The notes beneath the pieces are model-generated. The model did not search any database. It worked only from the letters and a program-made list of their open reading frames with translations, and had not been told where the DNA came from. This document shows positions 1 to 6,709 of a stretch of 15,134 nucleotides of DNA, piece by piece (the first letter of the stretch is position 1; each line of letters begins with the position of its first letter). The translations under genes were made by a program, and so were the position numbers. Source of the stretch: Gemmatimonadota bacterium. Its GTDB lineage: Bacteria > Gemmatimonadota > Gemmatimonadetes > Gemmatimonadales > Gemmatimonadaceae. The stretch is taken from contig JAHFCS010000013.1 in the NCBI GenBank assembly GCA_023249395.1, positions 1 to 15,134 of the forward strand, written 5' to 3'.

Positions 1-1
1 A

Positions 2-1054
2 CTGAATGTAGGAGACGTTCAGAACGTGATTGCGACGGCAATCGGGGGAATGACGATCACGCAGACAGTCGAAGGACGTGAGCGTTACGGCGTGAGAGTT
101 CGATACCCGCAGGAGTTGCGCGATACACCGGAGAAGCTTGCCGCTGTGCTGGTTCCGGTCGCGCACGGCGCCGGCGGTGAGGGAGCGCAGGGCGGAGAGG
201 GAATGGCGGCAGCAGGGGCGTCACCTGCCGGTGCGGGCACCGCTCAAGTGCCCCTCGGCCAGATCGCAACCATTCGTCGAGTGGCCGGCCCGATGGTCGT
301 GCGCACTGAAGGGGCAATTCCAACCGAGTGGGTCTACATAGACGTGACAGGACGCGATATCGGAGGGTATGTCCGCGACGCGCAGCGCGTGGTGGACCGA
401 ATGGTCACCATGCCGCAGGGATATTCAATCGTATGGAGCGGGCAGTACGAGTACATGGAGCGAGCGAAGGCGAAGATGAAGCTGGTGATCCCCGCAACGC
501 TGGCGATCATTTTTCTGCTGCTCTATTTCAACTTCAGGAGCGTTGGCGAGACACTCATTGTGATGCTTTCGCTTCCATTCTCGCTCGTAGGAGGCATCTG
601 GTTCCTCTGGCTGTTGGGTTACAACTGGTCGGTAGCGGTTGCCATCGGGTTCATCGCACTCGCAGGCGTTGCTGCGGAGACAGGCGTGGTGATGCTGATA
701 TATCTCGACCAGGCATGGAAGGCACGACACGTCGCTGGGCACGCTCCGAGTGTGCGGGACCTTTACGAAGCGGTAATGGAGGGTGCGGTCGAGCGGGTTC
801 GTCCCAAAATGATGACCGTCACGGCGATAATGGGCGGACTGTTGCCCATTCTTTGGGGTGGAGGAGCGGGTGCGAGCGTGATGCGGCGAATTGCAGCGCC
901 GATGATCGGGGGTATGATCTCGAGCAGCATCCTCACCCTTCTCGTGATTCCCGCCATCTACGCTCTCTGGAAGGAGCGAGAGCTGGCACACCAGCATCAA
1001 TCATCGGCTGTGTCGGGCACGTCTGCAGTCGACGGAGCGTTGATTACGGAGTAA
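2..1054 (+). CDS. cusA: CusA-type heavy-metal efflux RND pump, C-terminal part (5' end outside window)
   Basis: Inner-membrane proton-driven pump subunit that exports Cu(I)/Ag(I) or related cations through a tripartite CusCBA-type complex. The reading frame is open from base 2, so the N-terminal two thirds lie upstream of the window. Visible features match CusA: the periplasmic segment ending near WVYIDVTGRDIGGYV, then about five membrane helices, including FIALAGVAAETGVVMLIYL with the conserved Glu, the RVRPKMMTV loop, GLLPILWGGGAGASVMRRIA and the terminal PMIGGMISSSILTLLVIPA. A Gly/Ala-rich stretch of about 28 codons (bases 161-244) is inserted before VPLGQIATI, where E. coli CusA has only a few residues. 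The stop is 22 nt before the YHS gene. The HME-RND family call is firm; exact metal specificity cannot be read from this fragment. Confidence 0.93.
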   Translation: MNVGDVQNVIATAIGGMTITQTVEGRERYGVRVRYPQELRDTPEKLAAVLVPVAHGAGGEGAQGGEGMAAAGASPAGAGTAQVPLGQIATIRRVAGPMVVRTEGAIPTEWVYIDVTGRDIGGYVRDAQRVVDRMVTMPQGYSIVWSGQYEYMERAKAKMKLVIPATLAIIFLLLYFNFRSVGETLIVMLSLPFSLVGGIWFLWLLGYNWSVAVAIGFIALAGVAAETGVVMLIYLDQAWKARHVAGHAPSVRDLYEAVMEGAVERVRPKMMTVTAIMGGLLPILWGGGAGASVMRRIAAPMIGGMISSSILTLLVIPAIYALWKERELAHQHQSSAVSGTSAVDGALITE

Positions 1055-1064
1055 GCCTTTCACC

Positions 1065-1069
1065 GGAGG
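1065..1069 (+). promoter_or_regulatory. Ribosome binding site of the YHS gene
   Basis: GGAGG sits 7 nt before the ATG at 1077, in the short gap after the RND pump stop. It is one of the few canonical Shine-Dalgarno sequences in this window and fixes the start of the small YHS protein. Confidence 0.75.
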
Positions 1070-1076
1070 TAAAGCC

Positions 1077-1322
1077 ATGAATCAGACTGATTCGGTGGTA
1101 GACCCAGTTTGCGGGATGACGATCACCACGGCGCAAGCGCCGTTCACGCGGGAGCATACGGGGATCACCCTCTATCTCTGCTCCCGGGAATGTGCCGCGA
1201 AGTTTGACGCCGACGCAGATGCGTATGCAGCAGCTTCGCGGCTGAGTCTTCCAGGCTGGGGTAAGACGCCACATCCGCAGAACGTAGTCGCGCAGTTTCG
1301 CTCGAAGCCCGAGGAGAAGTGA
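1077..1322 (+). CDS. Small stand-alone YHS-domain protein, probable metal-binding partner of the P-type ATPase
   Basis: An 81-residue soluble protein. The YHS domain covers about residues 8-50: DPVCGMTI near the start, then TLYLCSRECAAKFDADADAY, giving the family's Cys (PVCGM) and paired Cys (LCSREC). YHS domains (also called TRASH-like) bind heavy metals and are often fused to the N terminus of copper P-type ATPases. Here the domain is a separate gene whose TGA overlaps the GTG start of the downstream ATPase (GTGA), so the two should be made together. The C-terminal 30 residues are hydrophilic with no recognised motif. No signal peptide is seen, so a cytoplasmic location is inferred. A role as copper donor or sensor for the ATPase is inference. 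Confidence 0.9.
   Translation: MNQTDSVVDPVCGMTITTAQAPFTREHTGITLYLCSRECAAKFDADADAYAAASRLSLPGWGKTPHPQNVVAQFRSKPEEK
1311..1316 (+). promoter_or_regulatory. Purine-rich RBS of the P-type ATPase, inside the YHS coding end
   Basis: GAGGAG lies 2 nt before the GTG at 1319 and inside the last codons of the YHS gene. Together with the GTGA stop/start overlap it supports the GTG as the real start and translational coupling. The spacing is short, so coupling probably matters more than the site itself. Confidence 0.5.
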
Positions 1323-3349
1323 ACCAGCACGCGGGCCACGGCGGGCACGAAGTGCACGAGGGCCACGAAGCACACGAAGCGCACGATAGGCACGCCGGCC
1401 ACAGCGTCGCGATGTTCCGCGACAGGTTCTGGGGATCACTGGCGCTGACAGTGCCAACCGTGATCTGGTCGCCGATGGTGCAGCAATGGCTTGGCTTCAG
1501 TGCACCGGCGTTCGCAGGGTCCCGCTACCTGCCGGCGATTTTCGGGACCATCCTCTTCTTCTACGGAGGAATTGTATTCCTGCGTGGCGCCGCGCAGGAG
1601 CTAAGAGACCGGATGCCGGGCATGATGACGCTGATCTCGCTCGCCATCACTGTCGCATTCCTGTTCAGCCTTGCGGTGACACTCGGTGTTCCCGGCATGG
1701 ATCTATGGTGGGAGCTTGCCACGCTCATCACCATCATGGTGCTCGGGCATTGGATCGAGATGCGATCAGTCTCGCAAGCGCAGGGCGCGTTGAAGGAGCT
1801 GGCAAAGCTTGTCCCTGACACCGCGGTCCGCATGGTGGGAGACAACGCTGAAGTTGTACCGCTGTCGGAGTTACGCGAGGAAGATGTGATGCTCATCCGG
1901 CCGGGCTCGAGTATCCCGGCGGATGGTGAGGTTGTGGACGGTGCGAGCGCGGTGAACGAGGCGATGATCACTGGTGAGTCGCGCCCTCTCGACAAGAAAT
2001 CGGGAGACAAGGTGATCGCGGGGACTGTCAATGGCTCGGGATCTCTCCGCGTGAGAGTCACGGGCATTGGTGAGAAAACCGCGCTCGCCGGAATAATGCG
2101 GCTCGTCGCGCAAGCGCAAAGCTCTCGCTCGAAGGCACAGGCGCTTGCCGACAGGGCGGCATTCCTTCTTACTGTCATCGCGGTGGTGTCAGCTGTCATT
2201 ACGCTCGTCGCGTGGATTCTGGCTGGCGCGTCACCGGCGTTCGCGGTGGAGCGAGTGGTGACCGTGCTCGTCATCGCGTGCCCCCACGCGCTGGGTCTGG
2301 CGATTCCTCTCGTCATCGCGATCTCGACCACGCTCGGTGCGCGATCGGGTCTTCTTGTTAGAGACCGGCGCGGATTGGAAGAGGCACGGAATCTGAACGC
2401 AGTGTTCTTCGACAAGACAGGCACCCTCACTCGCGGTGAGTTTCTGGTCGTTGGAGTGACGCCGACCACAGGGATCTCCGCGGATGAAGCGTTGCGGCTC
2501 GCCGCTTCGGTCGAACGTGATTCAGAGCACACGATCGCTCAGGGCATCGTCAAGAGCGCCGAGGAACGCGGACTTTCGCTGGGTCGTGCTGAGCTTTTCG
2601 AGGCAATTCCGGGGAAGGGCGTGAAGGCAGTCGTAGAGGGACGCCAGCTCATGCTGGGTGGCCCTGCCCTGCTCCAAGAGTTGAAGATAGAGGTGAGTCC
2701 TGAGATCCAACTCGCCATTCAGGAAGCGGCGACACGAGCACAGTCAGTAATTACACTCGTGGAGAATGGCAGGGCCCTCGCGGCCTTCGCTCTCGCGGAC
2801 GCGATACGCGAGGAGTCAGTCGAAGCCGTTCGCCGCCTCCACGAGCAGCGTGTCGAGGTAATCATGATGACCGGGGACGCGAAGCCCGTAGCGGATGCAG
2901 TTGCGAAGGAGCTTGGGATAGACACTGTGTTCTCCGAAGTGCTGCCGGATCAGAAAGCGTCGAAAATCGAAGAGGTGAAGCGTTTGGGAAAGCGCGTCGG
3001 GATGGTAGGAGATGGCGTGAACGACGCACCCGCGCTTTTGACCGCTGATGTCGGGATAGCGATTGGTGCGGGGACAGATGTTGCCGTCGAAGCTGGTGAC
3101 GTGGTGCTGATTCGAAGCGACCCGCGAGATGTTCCACGCATCATCGCGCTGAGCAAGGCTACGTATCGAAAGATGATTCAGAATCTGTGGTGGGCTGCCG
3201 GCTATAACATCGTGGCAATTCCGCTTGCCGCCGGTGTGCTGGCACCGTGGGGTATCGTGTTGAATCCTGCAGTGGGCGCGGTCCTGATGTCACTCAGCAC
3301 AATAGTCGTGGCATTGAACGCTCAATTGCTCCGTCGGGCCGCCATATGA
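1319..3349 (+). CDS. copB: CopB-type copper/heavy-metal-translocating P1B ATPase with His-rich N terminus
   Basis: ATP-driven inner-membrane exporter of copper or silver, 676 residues. It starts at a GTG overlapping the YHS stop. Residues 4-28 carry a His-x-x repeat (nine His, exactly three residues apart) instead of a CxxC HMA domain. Catalytic landmarks: TGES 218-221 (actuator), CPH 321-323 in the transport helix (CopB/P1B-3 signature; CopA has CPC), phosphorylated Asp in DKTGTLT at 365-371, SEHT 402-405 in the nucleotide domain, GDGVND 564-569, and a final pair of helices ending in LSTIVVALNAQLLRR. Length is normal for CopB. The family's usual SEHP is SEHT here, so the Pro of the 'HP' motif is replaced. 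The context of RND pump, YHS and CDF genes supports metal efflux; Cu versus Ag cannot be resolved. Confidence 0.95.
   Translation: MNQHAGHGGHEVHEGHEAHEAHDRHAGHSVAMFRDRFWGSLALTVPTVIWSPMVQQWLGFSAPAFAGSRYLPAIFGTILFFYGGIVFLRGAAQELRDRMPGMMTLISLAITVAFLFSLAVTLGVPGMDLWWELATLITIMVLGHWIEMRSVSQAQGALKELAKLVPDTAVRMVGDNAEVVPLSELREEDVMLIRPGSSIPADGEVVDGASAVNEAMITGESRPLDKKSGDKVIAGTVNGSGSLRVRVTGIGEKTALAGIMRLVAQAQSSRSKAQALADRAAFLLTVIAVVSAVITLVAWILAGASPAFAVERVVTVLVIACPHALGLAIPLVIAISTTLGARSGLLVRDRRGLEEARNLNAVFFDKTGTLTRGEFLVVGVTPTTGISADEALRLAASVERDSEHTIAQGIVKSAEERGLSLGRAELFEAIPGKGVKAVVEGRQLMLGGPALLQELKIEVSPEIQLAIQEAATRAQSVITLVENGRALAAFALADAIREESVEAVRRLHEQRVEVIMMTGDAKPVADAVAKELGIDTVFSEVLPDQKASKIEEVKRLGKRVGMVGDGVNDAPALLTADVGIAIGAGTDVAVEAGDVVLIRSDPRDVPRIIALSKATYRKMIQNLWWAAGYNIVAIPLAAGVLAPWGIVLNPAVGAVLMSLSTIVVALNAQLLRRAAI
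1328..1402 (+). repeat. Nine-unit His-x-x coding repeat at the ATPase N terminus
   Basis: His codons (all CAC) occur at residues 4, 7, 10, 13, 16, 19, 22, 25 and 28 of the ATPase, a perfect 9-nt period over 75 bp. The interposed residues are mostly Gly, Ala, Glu and Val. The core GHEAHEAHD region repeats nearly identically at DNA level, which suggests growth by slippage. The stretch is a likely flexible metal-binding tail. Confidence 0.9.
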
Positions 3350-3393
3350 GAGGCTGCGTTGCGTCCATGGATTTTCGCCTGCCTCCAAGGTGA
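3346..3393 (+). other. Possible 15-codon coupling mini-ORF between copB and the CDF gene
   Basis: An ATG at 3346 overlaps the copB stop as ATGA. The frame runs 15 sense codons (MRGCVASMDFRLPPR) and ends at a TGA (3391-3393) that overlaps the GTG start of the next gene as GTGA. The downstream gene has no good Shine-Dalgarno. The geometry would let terminating ribosomes hand over twice, so a coupling or leader role is plausible. The peptide itself has no recognised function and the arrangement may be chance. Confidence 0.3.
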
Positions 3394-4016
3394 GCACCGA
3401 TCGCACGCCACTCGTCGTCCGAGGAATCAGGCTGAATTATCTGACCATCGGTTACAACACGGTTGAAGCCGTCGTTTCCCTGGCCGCCGGCCTGATTGCA
3501 GGCAGCGTCGCCCTTGTGAGTTTCGGAATCGACAGTGCGATCGAAGTCACAGCGGCGGGAGCTGCGCGAGTTCGACTCAGGGCAGACAAGGATCCAGTCC
3601 GGCGCGAGCATTCCGAGCGCTGGACGCATCGGCTTATTGGCGGATCCTTTCTTCTCCTCGCGGTTTACGTGCTGGCCGACGCGACGCGTTCTCTCTGGCT
3701 TCGTGAGCCACCTGAAAGCAGTCGAGTCGGCCTGGCGATTCTCGCCTTGTCGGTCGTGGTCATGCCGCTTCTTGCTCGCGCAAAACGAAAGGTCGCGGTC
3801 GGGTTGGGAAGCGGTGCTCTTGCCGCCGATGCCGCACAGACATCTCTTTGCGCCTATCTCTCGCTCATCGCGTTGGCCGGGGTCGGTCTTAATGCCCTCG
3901 TCGGGTGGTGGTGGGCGGACCCTCTCGCGGCGATAGCCATGCTGCCGATCATCGTGAAGGAAGGTCTCGCGGGGATCCGCGGGCACTCGAGCTGTAATGA
4001 CTCGTGCGCAAACTGA
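3390..4016 (+). CDS. CDF-superfamily cation transporter-like membrane protein (TMEM163-like, no cytosolic domain)
   Basis: A 208-residue membrane protein with about six hydrophobic helices. The start is GTG, the first start codon in frame after an upstream stop. It resembles the transmembrane domain of cation diffusion facilitators: the helix-2 region SVALVSFGIDSAIEV has an Asp followed three residues later by an acidic residue, and the helix-5 region GALAADAAQTSLCAYLSL carries the matching Asp. Helix 6 is followed at once by a short tail ending in CNDSCAN, so the C-terminal cytosolic metal-sensing domain of classic CDF proteins is absent. In TMEM163-like proteins such membrane-only forms carry Zn or other divalent cations. 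Its place directly after copB suggests metal export, but substrate and direction are inferred. The metal site is only partly canonical, since the second helix-5 ligand is not a clear Asp. Confidence 0.78.
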   Translation: MSTDRTPLVVRGIRLNYLTIGYNTVEAVVSLAAGLIAGSVALVSFGIDSAIEVTAAGAARVRLRADKDPVRREHSERWTHRLIGGSFLLLAVYVLADATRSLWLREPPESSRVGLAILALSVVVMPLLARAKRKVAVGLGSGALAADAAQTSLCAYLSLIALAGVGLNALVGWWWADPLAAIAMLPIIVKEGLAGIRGHSSCNDSCAN

Positions 4017-4042
4017 TCCCCTACTCGTCTAGACTCTTCTCA

Positions 4043-4951
4043 ATGCCACGTATCGTTTCATTTCTTCCGGCCGCAACGGAAATGGTCCACGCACTCGGTG
4101 CCGGCGACGAGATGGTGGGCCGCTCGCACGAATGCGACTACCCTCCGTCGGTCAAGGCTCTACCGGTTGTGAGCCGGCCAACGATTCAGCTGGACGGAGC
4201 ATCGGCAGAGGCGATTGATCGAGCTGTGACCGAACGGCTTGGCAGTGGCGAGACGCTCTACGCAATCGACGAGGTACTCCTCAGGGATCTCCAACCCGAC
4301 GTGATCCTGACGCAGAACCTTTGCCGAGTGTGCGCGCCGTCGGGAGATGAGCTCACTCGCGCGGTTCGAAAATTTGCTGTGCGACCCGAGGTGATTTTTC
4401 TCACTCCCCGCAACATCGCGGAGATTGAAGAGAATATTGTCACCGTCGGCCGGGCTATCGGGCGCGAGAACGAGGCGACAGCGCTCGTGCGCTCGAATCA
4501 GGAGCGCATCGCTGCTGTGCGCGCGGCGGTACGCGGACTAACACCTCGGCGCGTCGCTTTCCTGGAATGGACTCAGCCTCTCTTCTGTGCCGGTCACTGG
4601 GTTCCTGAAATGATTTCGCTCGCGGGCGGCGAAGATCCGCTCGGTCGGGCGGGTGAGGATTCGGTTCGCGTTGAATGGTCTGATGTCCTGGAGCAGTCGC
4701 CGGAGATCGTGATCGTATCCCCGTGCGGCTATCGTCTCGAGGAGTCCGCGACGCTCGCGAAACAGTTACCTCCTGTCCCGGATGCGATCGTCTACGCGGT
4801 TGACGCCAATTCATACTTCGCCCGGCCGGGGCCAAGGGTGGCGGAAGGAGTTGAGCTGCTCGCGCACCTCCTTCACCCGGACAGGGTTGCATGGATGCAT
4901 CCTTCTCGGCCATGGGAAATGGTCTCTCAGTCGAGGAGGAGCGGAGCGTAG
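4043..4951 (+). CDS. BtuF-like (cobalamin/siderophore-binding fold) protein without signal peptide
   Basis: A 302-residue member of the type III periplasmic-binding fold (BtuF/FhuD/TroA-like, COG0614), recognised by the opening MPRIVSFLPAATEMVHALG and the domain plan. I chose the ATG at 4043 because the family begins with PRIVSL/FLPAATE. A GTG at 4004 would add 13 residues and overlap the CDF gene by 13 nt. Neither start has a good RBS, and neither gives a signal peptide or lipobox, so this is not a normal secreted binding protein. It carries Cys/His groups typical of the signal-less subgroup: HECDYP (29-34), CRVC (94-97), CAGH (182-185) and PCGY (Cys228). The usual annotation is 'cobalamin-binding protein', but no BtuCD transporter is nearby. 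Metal or corrinoid binding in the cytoplasm is inference. Confidence 0.82.
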   Translation: MPRIVSFLPAATEMVHALGAGDEMVGRSHECDYPPSVKALPVVSRPTIQLDGASAEAIDRAVTERLGSGETLYAIDEVLLRDLQPDVILTQNLCRVCAPSGDELTRAVRKFAVRPEVIFLTPRNIAEIEENIVTVGRAIGRENEATALVRSNQERIAAVRAAVRGLTPRRVAFLEWTQPLFCAGHWVPEMISLAGGEDPLGRAGEDSVRVEWSDVLEQSPEIVIVSPCGYRLEESATLAKQLPPVPDAIVYAVDANSYFARPGPRVAEGVELLAHLLHPDRVAWMHPSRPWEMVSQSRRSGA

Positions 4952-5020
4952 CTACCCGCCGCGAATGTACCGGCACCAGTGCTGACAGCGGCCACGGGCG
5001 TTTGCCAAGAGCTGAATCGT

Positions 5021-5527
5021 CTACAGCTTCACCACTGCCGCGTTCCACTGAGCTGCGTCCTCGTCGCTTCGGTATAGCGTATCGGGGTCGATGACGATGT
5101 TGTTGGCTGCATCGCGCCGTATGGCCAGACGGTCCATGTTGCGCGTCGCACGTCCATTGATGAACTCGCCATCGGGCTGATACTGGGAGTGGTGCCTGGG
5201 ACATTGGAACCGCATCACACTCTCGTTCCAGCGGAGAGCAGTGTTCTGGTGGGGACACGCGAGGTTGAACGCAAATGCCTCGTTCCTGTATCGGACGAGA
5301 ATCACGTCGTTCTCGCGGTCGATCTCCGCGCCATCTGCCGGCGGCACCGGATACGAGAGAAGCGTCTTCCCGCCAATCGCGGACGCGATCACCTTGGCCG
5401 ATGCGCTGCGGATTGGAAAGCCTGACGAGATCGCAGCGATCGCAAACGCGGACGCGCTGCGGACGAAATCTCTTCGATCGGTGATCAGCGGGCAGCCCTG
5501 GCAATCGGCGCCGGTTTCATGATTCAT
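5021..5527 (-). CDS. Tat-exported Rieske [2Fe-2S] protein
   Basis: A 168-residue electron-transfer protein. The twin-arginine signal is TDRRDFVRS (Arg18-Arg19) followed by a hydrophobic segment to about residue 36, so it is exported folded and may stay membrane-anchored by an uncleaved helix. The Rieske cluster ligands are Cys91-x-His93 and Cys109-x-x-His112, 15 residues apart, as in the family. Ser114 and Tyr116, which raise the potential in bc1 Rieske proteins, are kept, while both disulfide cysteines are replaced (Thr96, Arg111). The start at 5527 is preferred because AGGTGA lies 4 nt upstream; an ATG at 5545 would add six residues but has no RBS. An N-terminal CQGC (9-12) is a further oddity. 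The gene follows two membrane-protein genes with a gap of about 50 nt and probably shares their operon. Confidence 0.92.
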   Translation of the reverse strand: MNHETGADCQGCPLITDRRDFVRSASAFAIAAISSGFPIRSASAKVIASAIGGKTLLSYPVPPADGAEIDRENDVILVRYRNEAFAFNLACPHQNTALRWNESVMRFQCPRHHSQYQPDGEFINGRATRNMDRLAIRRDAANNIVIDPDTLYRSDEDAAQWNAAVVKL

Positions 5528-5531
5528 TGGT

Positions 5532-5537
5532 TCACCT
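5532..5537 (-). promoter_or_regulatory. Ribosome binding site that favours the second ATG of the Rieske gene
   Basis: On the minus strand AGGTGA stands 4 nt before the ATG at 5527. The upstream in-frame ATG at 5545 is preceded only by an A/T-rich stretch. The site therefore favours the shorter 168-residue protein. Confidence 0.55.
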
Positions 5538-5579
5538 GACTTCATTTTTCAGATATTTATTCAGGTTGTTAAGGGAATT

Positions 5580-6110
5580 TCACGAGGAATCGACGAGAAT
5601 CACCCCGGCGAGAACGATCGCGGTCCACAGCGTCATGCTGGCGCCTGCTGCGAATCGAAGCCTCGCCCATAGCCGGTGCGTCGGTGAAGTTGAGTGTGCC
5701 GGCAGACTTTCGGCGCGGAGCCTCCTCTCGGTGCGCTGAAGCAGAGCGCCGTTGGCAAGGAGGAGCACCACGAGACTCATCTTGGTCCAGTAGATCGGTG
5801 AGTTCCCGAACGTCTTCACATCCGAGAGTGCGAGCAACAATCCGCTCGCGAACATCACCGACAACCCGGCCAACACCCACGCGTGGGCATTGCCCAGATC
5901 TACGAGCAGCCGACTGCGATCTTCGTCGTTTCCGCGCAACGCGCGGAAGGTGGCACGGTCCGAAGCGACTGCGAGACCGCCGGCGAACAGAAGTCCGCCC
6001 AGGTGAAAAAAAGTCACCGCGCTTGAGACGGCCCTCGAGTCACTGTAAAGCTCGGCCCATGGCTTGGCTGCAGTCGCGACAATCTTCAGGATGCTGGCTG
6101 CGTTAACCAT
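5580..6110 (-). CDS. Four-helix integral membrane protein of unknown family in the Rieske cluster
   Basis: A 176-residue membrane protein that I cannot assign to a named family. Four hydrophobic helices are visible: VTFFHLGGLLFAGGLAVA, NAHAWVLAGLSVMFASGLLL, YWTKMSLVVLLLANGALL and a last one ending in LWTAIVLAGVIL. Basic loops follow (RATFRALRGNDEDRSR, QRTERRLRAE). Single His residues lie at the entry of helices 1 and 2. The ATG at 6110 overlaps the TGA of the upstream gene as TGATG, so I prefer it to a GTG at 6128 that would overlap by 19 nt. The coupling ties it to the upstream b561-like protein, and the Rieske gene follows. A role as membrane partner or quinone-site subunit of the Rieske protein is inference. 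Confidence 0.75.
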   Translation of the reverse strand: MVNAASILKIVATAAKPWAELYSDSRAVSSAVTFFHLGGLLFAGGLAVASDRATFRALRGNDEDRSRLLVDLGNAHAWVLAGLSVMFASGLLLALSDVKTFGNSPIYWTKMSLVVLLLANGALLQRTERRLRAESLPAHSTSPTHRLWARLRFAAGASMTLWTAIVLAGVILVDSS

Positions 6111-6709
6111 CAGTCGTGAAATAGCCACATCATGGCGGTCGCTGCCGTGGCGAGAGCCATTGACGAAAGCGCGATGGTGCGGTGATGGTTGGCGCTGGCC
6201 AGGCCGTTGTCGTCGTCTTCACCACCGGTTGCGCCAGCCCACGCGAATCCGGCGTCTGCGCCGAGCATCGCGACCGAGTGAATGAGCCGCAGCGTGCGCC
6301 CCGCGGGATCGCTGCGCGACTCCCAGAGATTCCAGGCGCCCGTCACCGTGTTCACCGTGAAAAGCGCACCGAGTCCGAGGGCGACCGTCGAATGCGCCCC
6401 CTTGAGGGCATCCGACGCCTCTCCAGTGCGCTGTTCTCTCAGCAGGCGCTCTCCAAGCACCCATTCCGCCGCGAACAGTGGCAGCTCGGCGTAGCTCGCG
6501 AGCTGGTGGATCCTGAGACGCGTGTAGTACGCATCGCTGTATTCGATTGCGCGAGGACGCTTGCGAGGAACCGAATCGGCGACCGTCTGACGGTCGGCAA
6601 ATGTCGGCGCTCTTGCGCTGATGCCTACCGGGGCGATTCTGGGTCCCGCTGGAACGGGCGCCGACAGGGCGGCGGCAGCCATCAGCTGCAGAAGCATCAT
6701 GTGAAACAC
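6110..6709 (-). CDS. Putative b-type-haem four-helix membrane protein (b561-like topology), unknown family
   Basis: A 199-residue protein with an N-terminal signal-like segment (FHMMLLQLMAAAALSAPVPA), a polar stretch of about 45 residues, then four predicted membrane helices. Each helix begins near a His: RIHQLASY, KGAHSTVALG, RLIHSVAMLG and NHHRTIALSS. In an antiparallel bundle these pair as helix 1/3 on one side and helix 2/4 on the other, the arrangement by which b561-type cytochromes hold two haems. No family name is recognised and haem binding is inferred from this spacing alone. The acidic loop GGEDDDNG lies between helices 3 and 4. The gene is first of the three-gene cluster; its TGA overlaps the ATG of the next gene. 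No clear promoter was identified in the 133 bp upstream. Confidence 0.72.
   Translation of the reverse strand: MFHMMLLQLMAAAALSAPVPAGPRIAPVGISARAPTFADRQTVADSVPRKRPRAIEYSDAYYTRLRIHQLASYAELPLFAAEWVLGERLLREQRTGEASDALKGAHSTVALGLGALFTVNTVTGAWNLWESRSDPAGRTLRLIHSVAMLGADAGFAWAGATGGEDDDNGLASANHHRTIALSSMALATAATAMMWLFHD

Noticed and set aside
4952..5020. Convergent gap between the BtuF-like and Rieske genes checked for a terminator.
   Set aside because: Only a 4-bp palindrome with a two-base loop was seen; nothing convincing.
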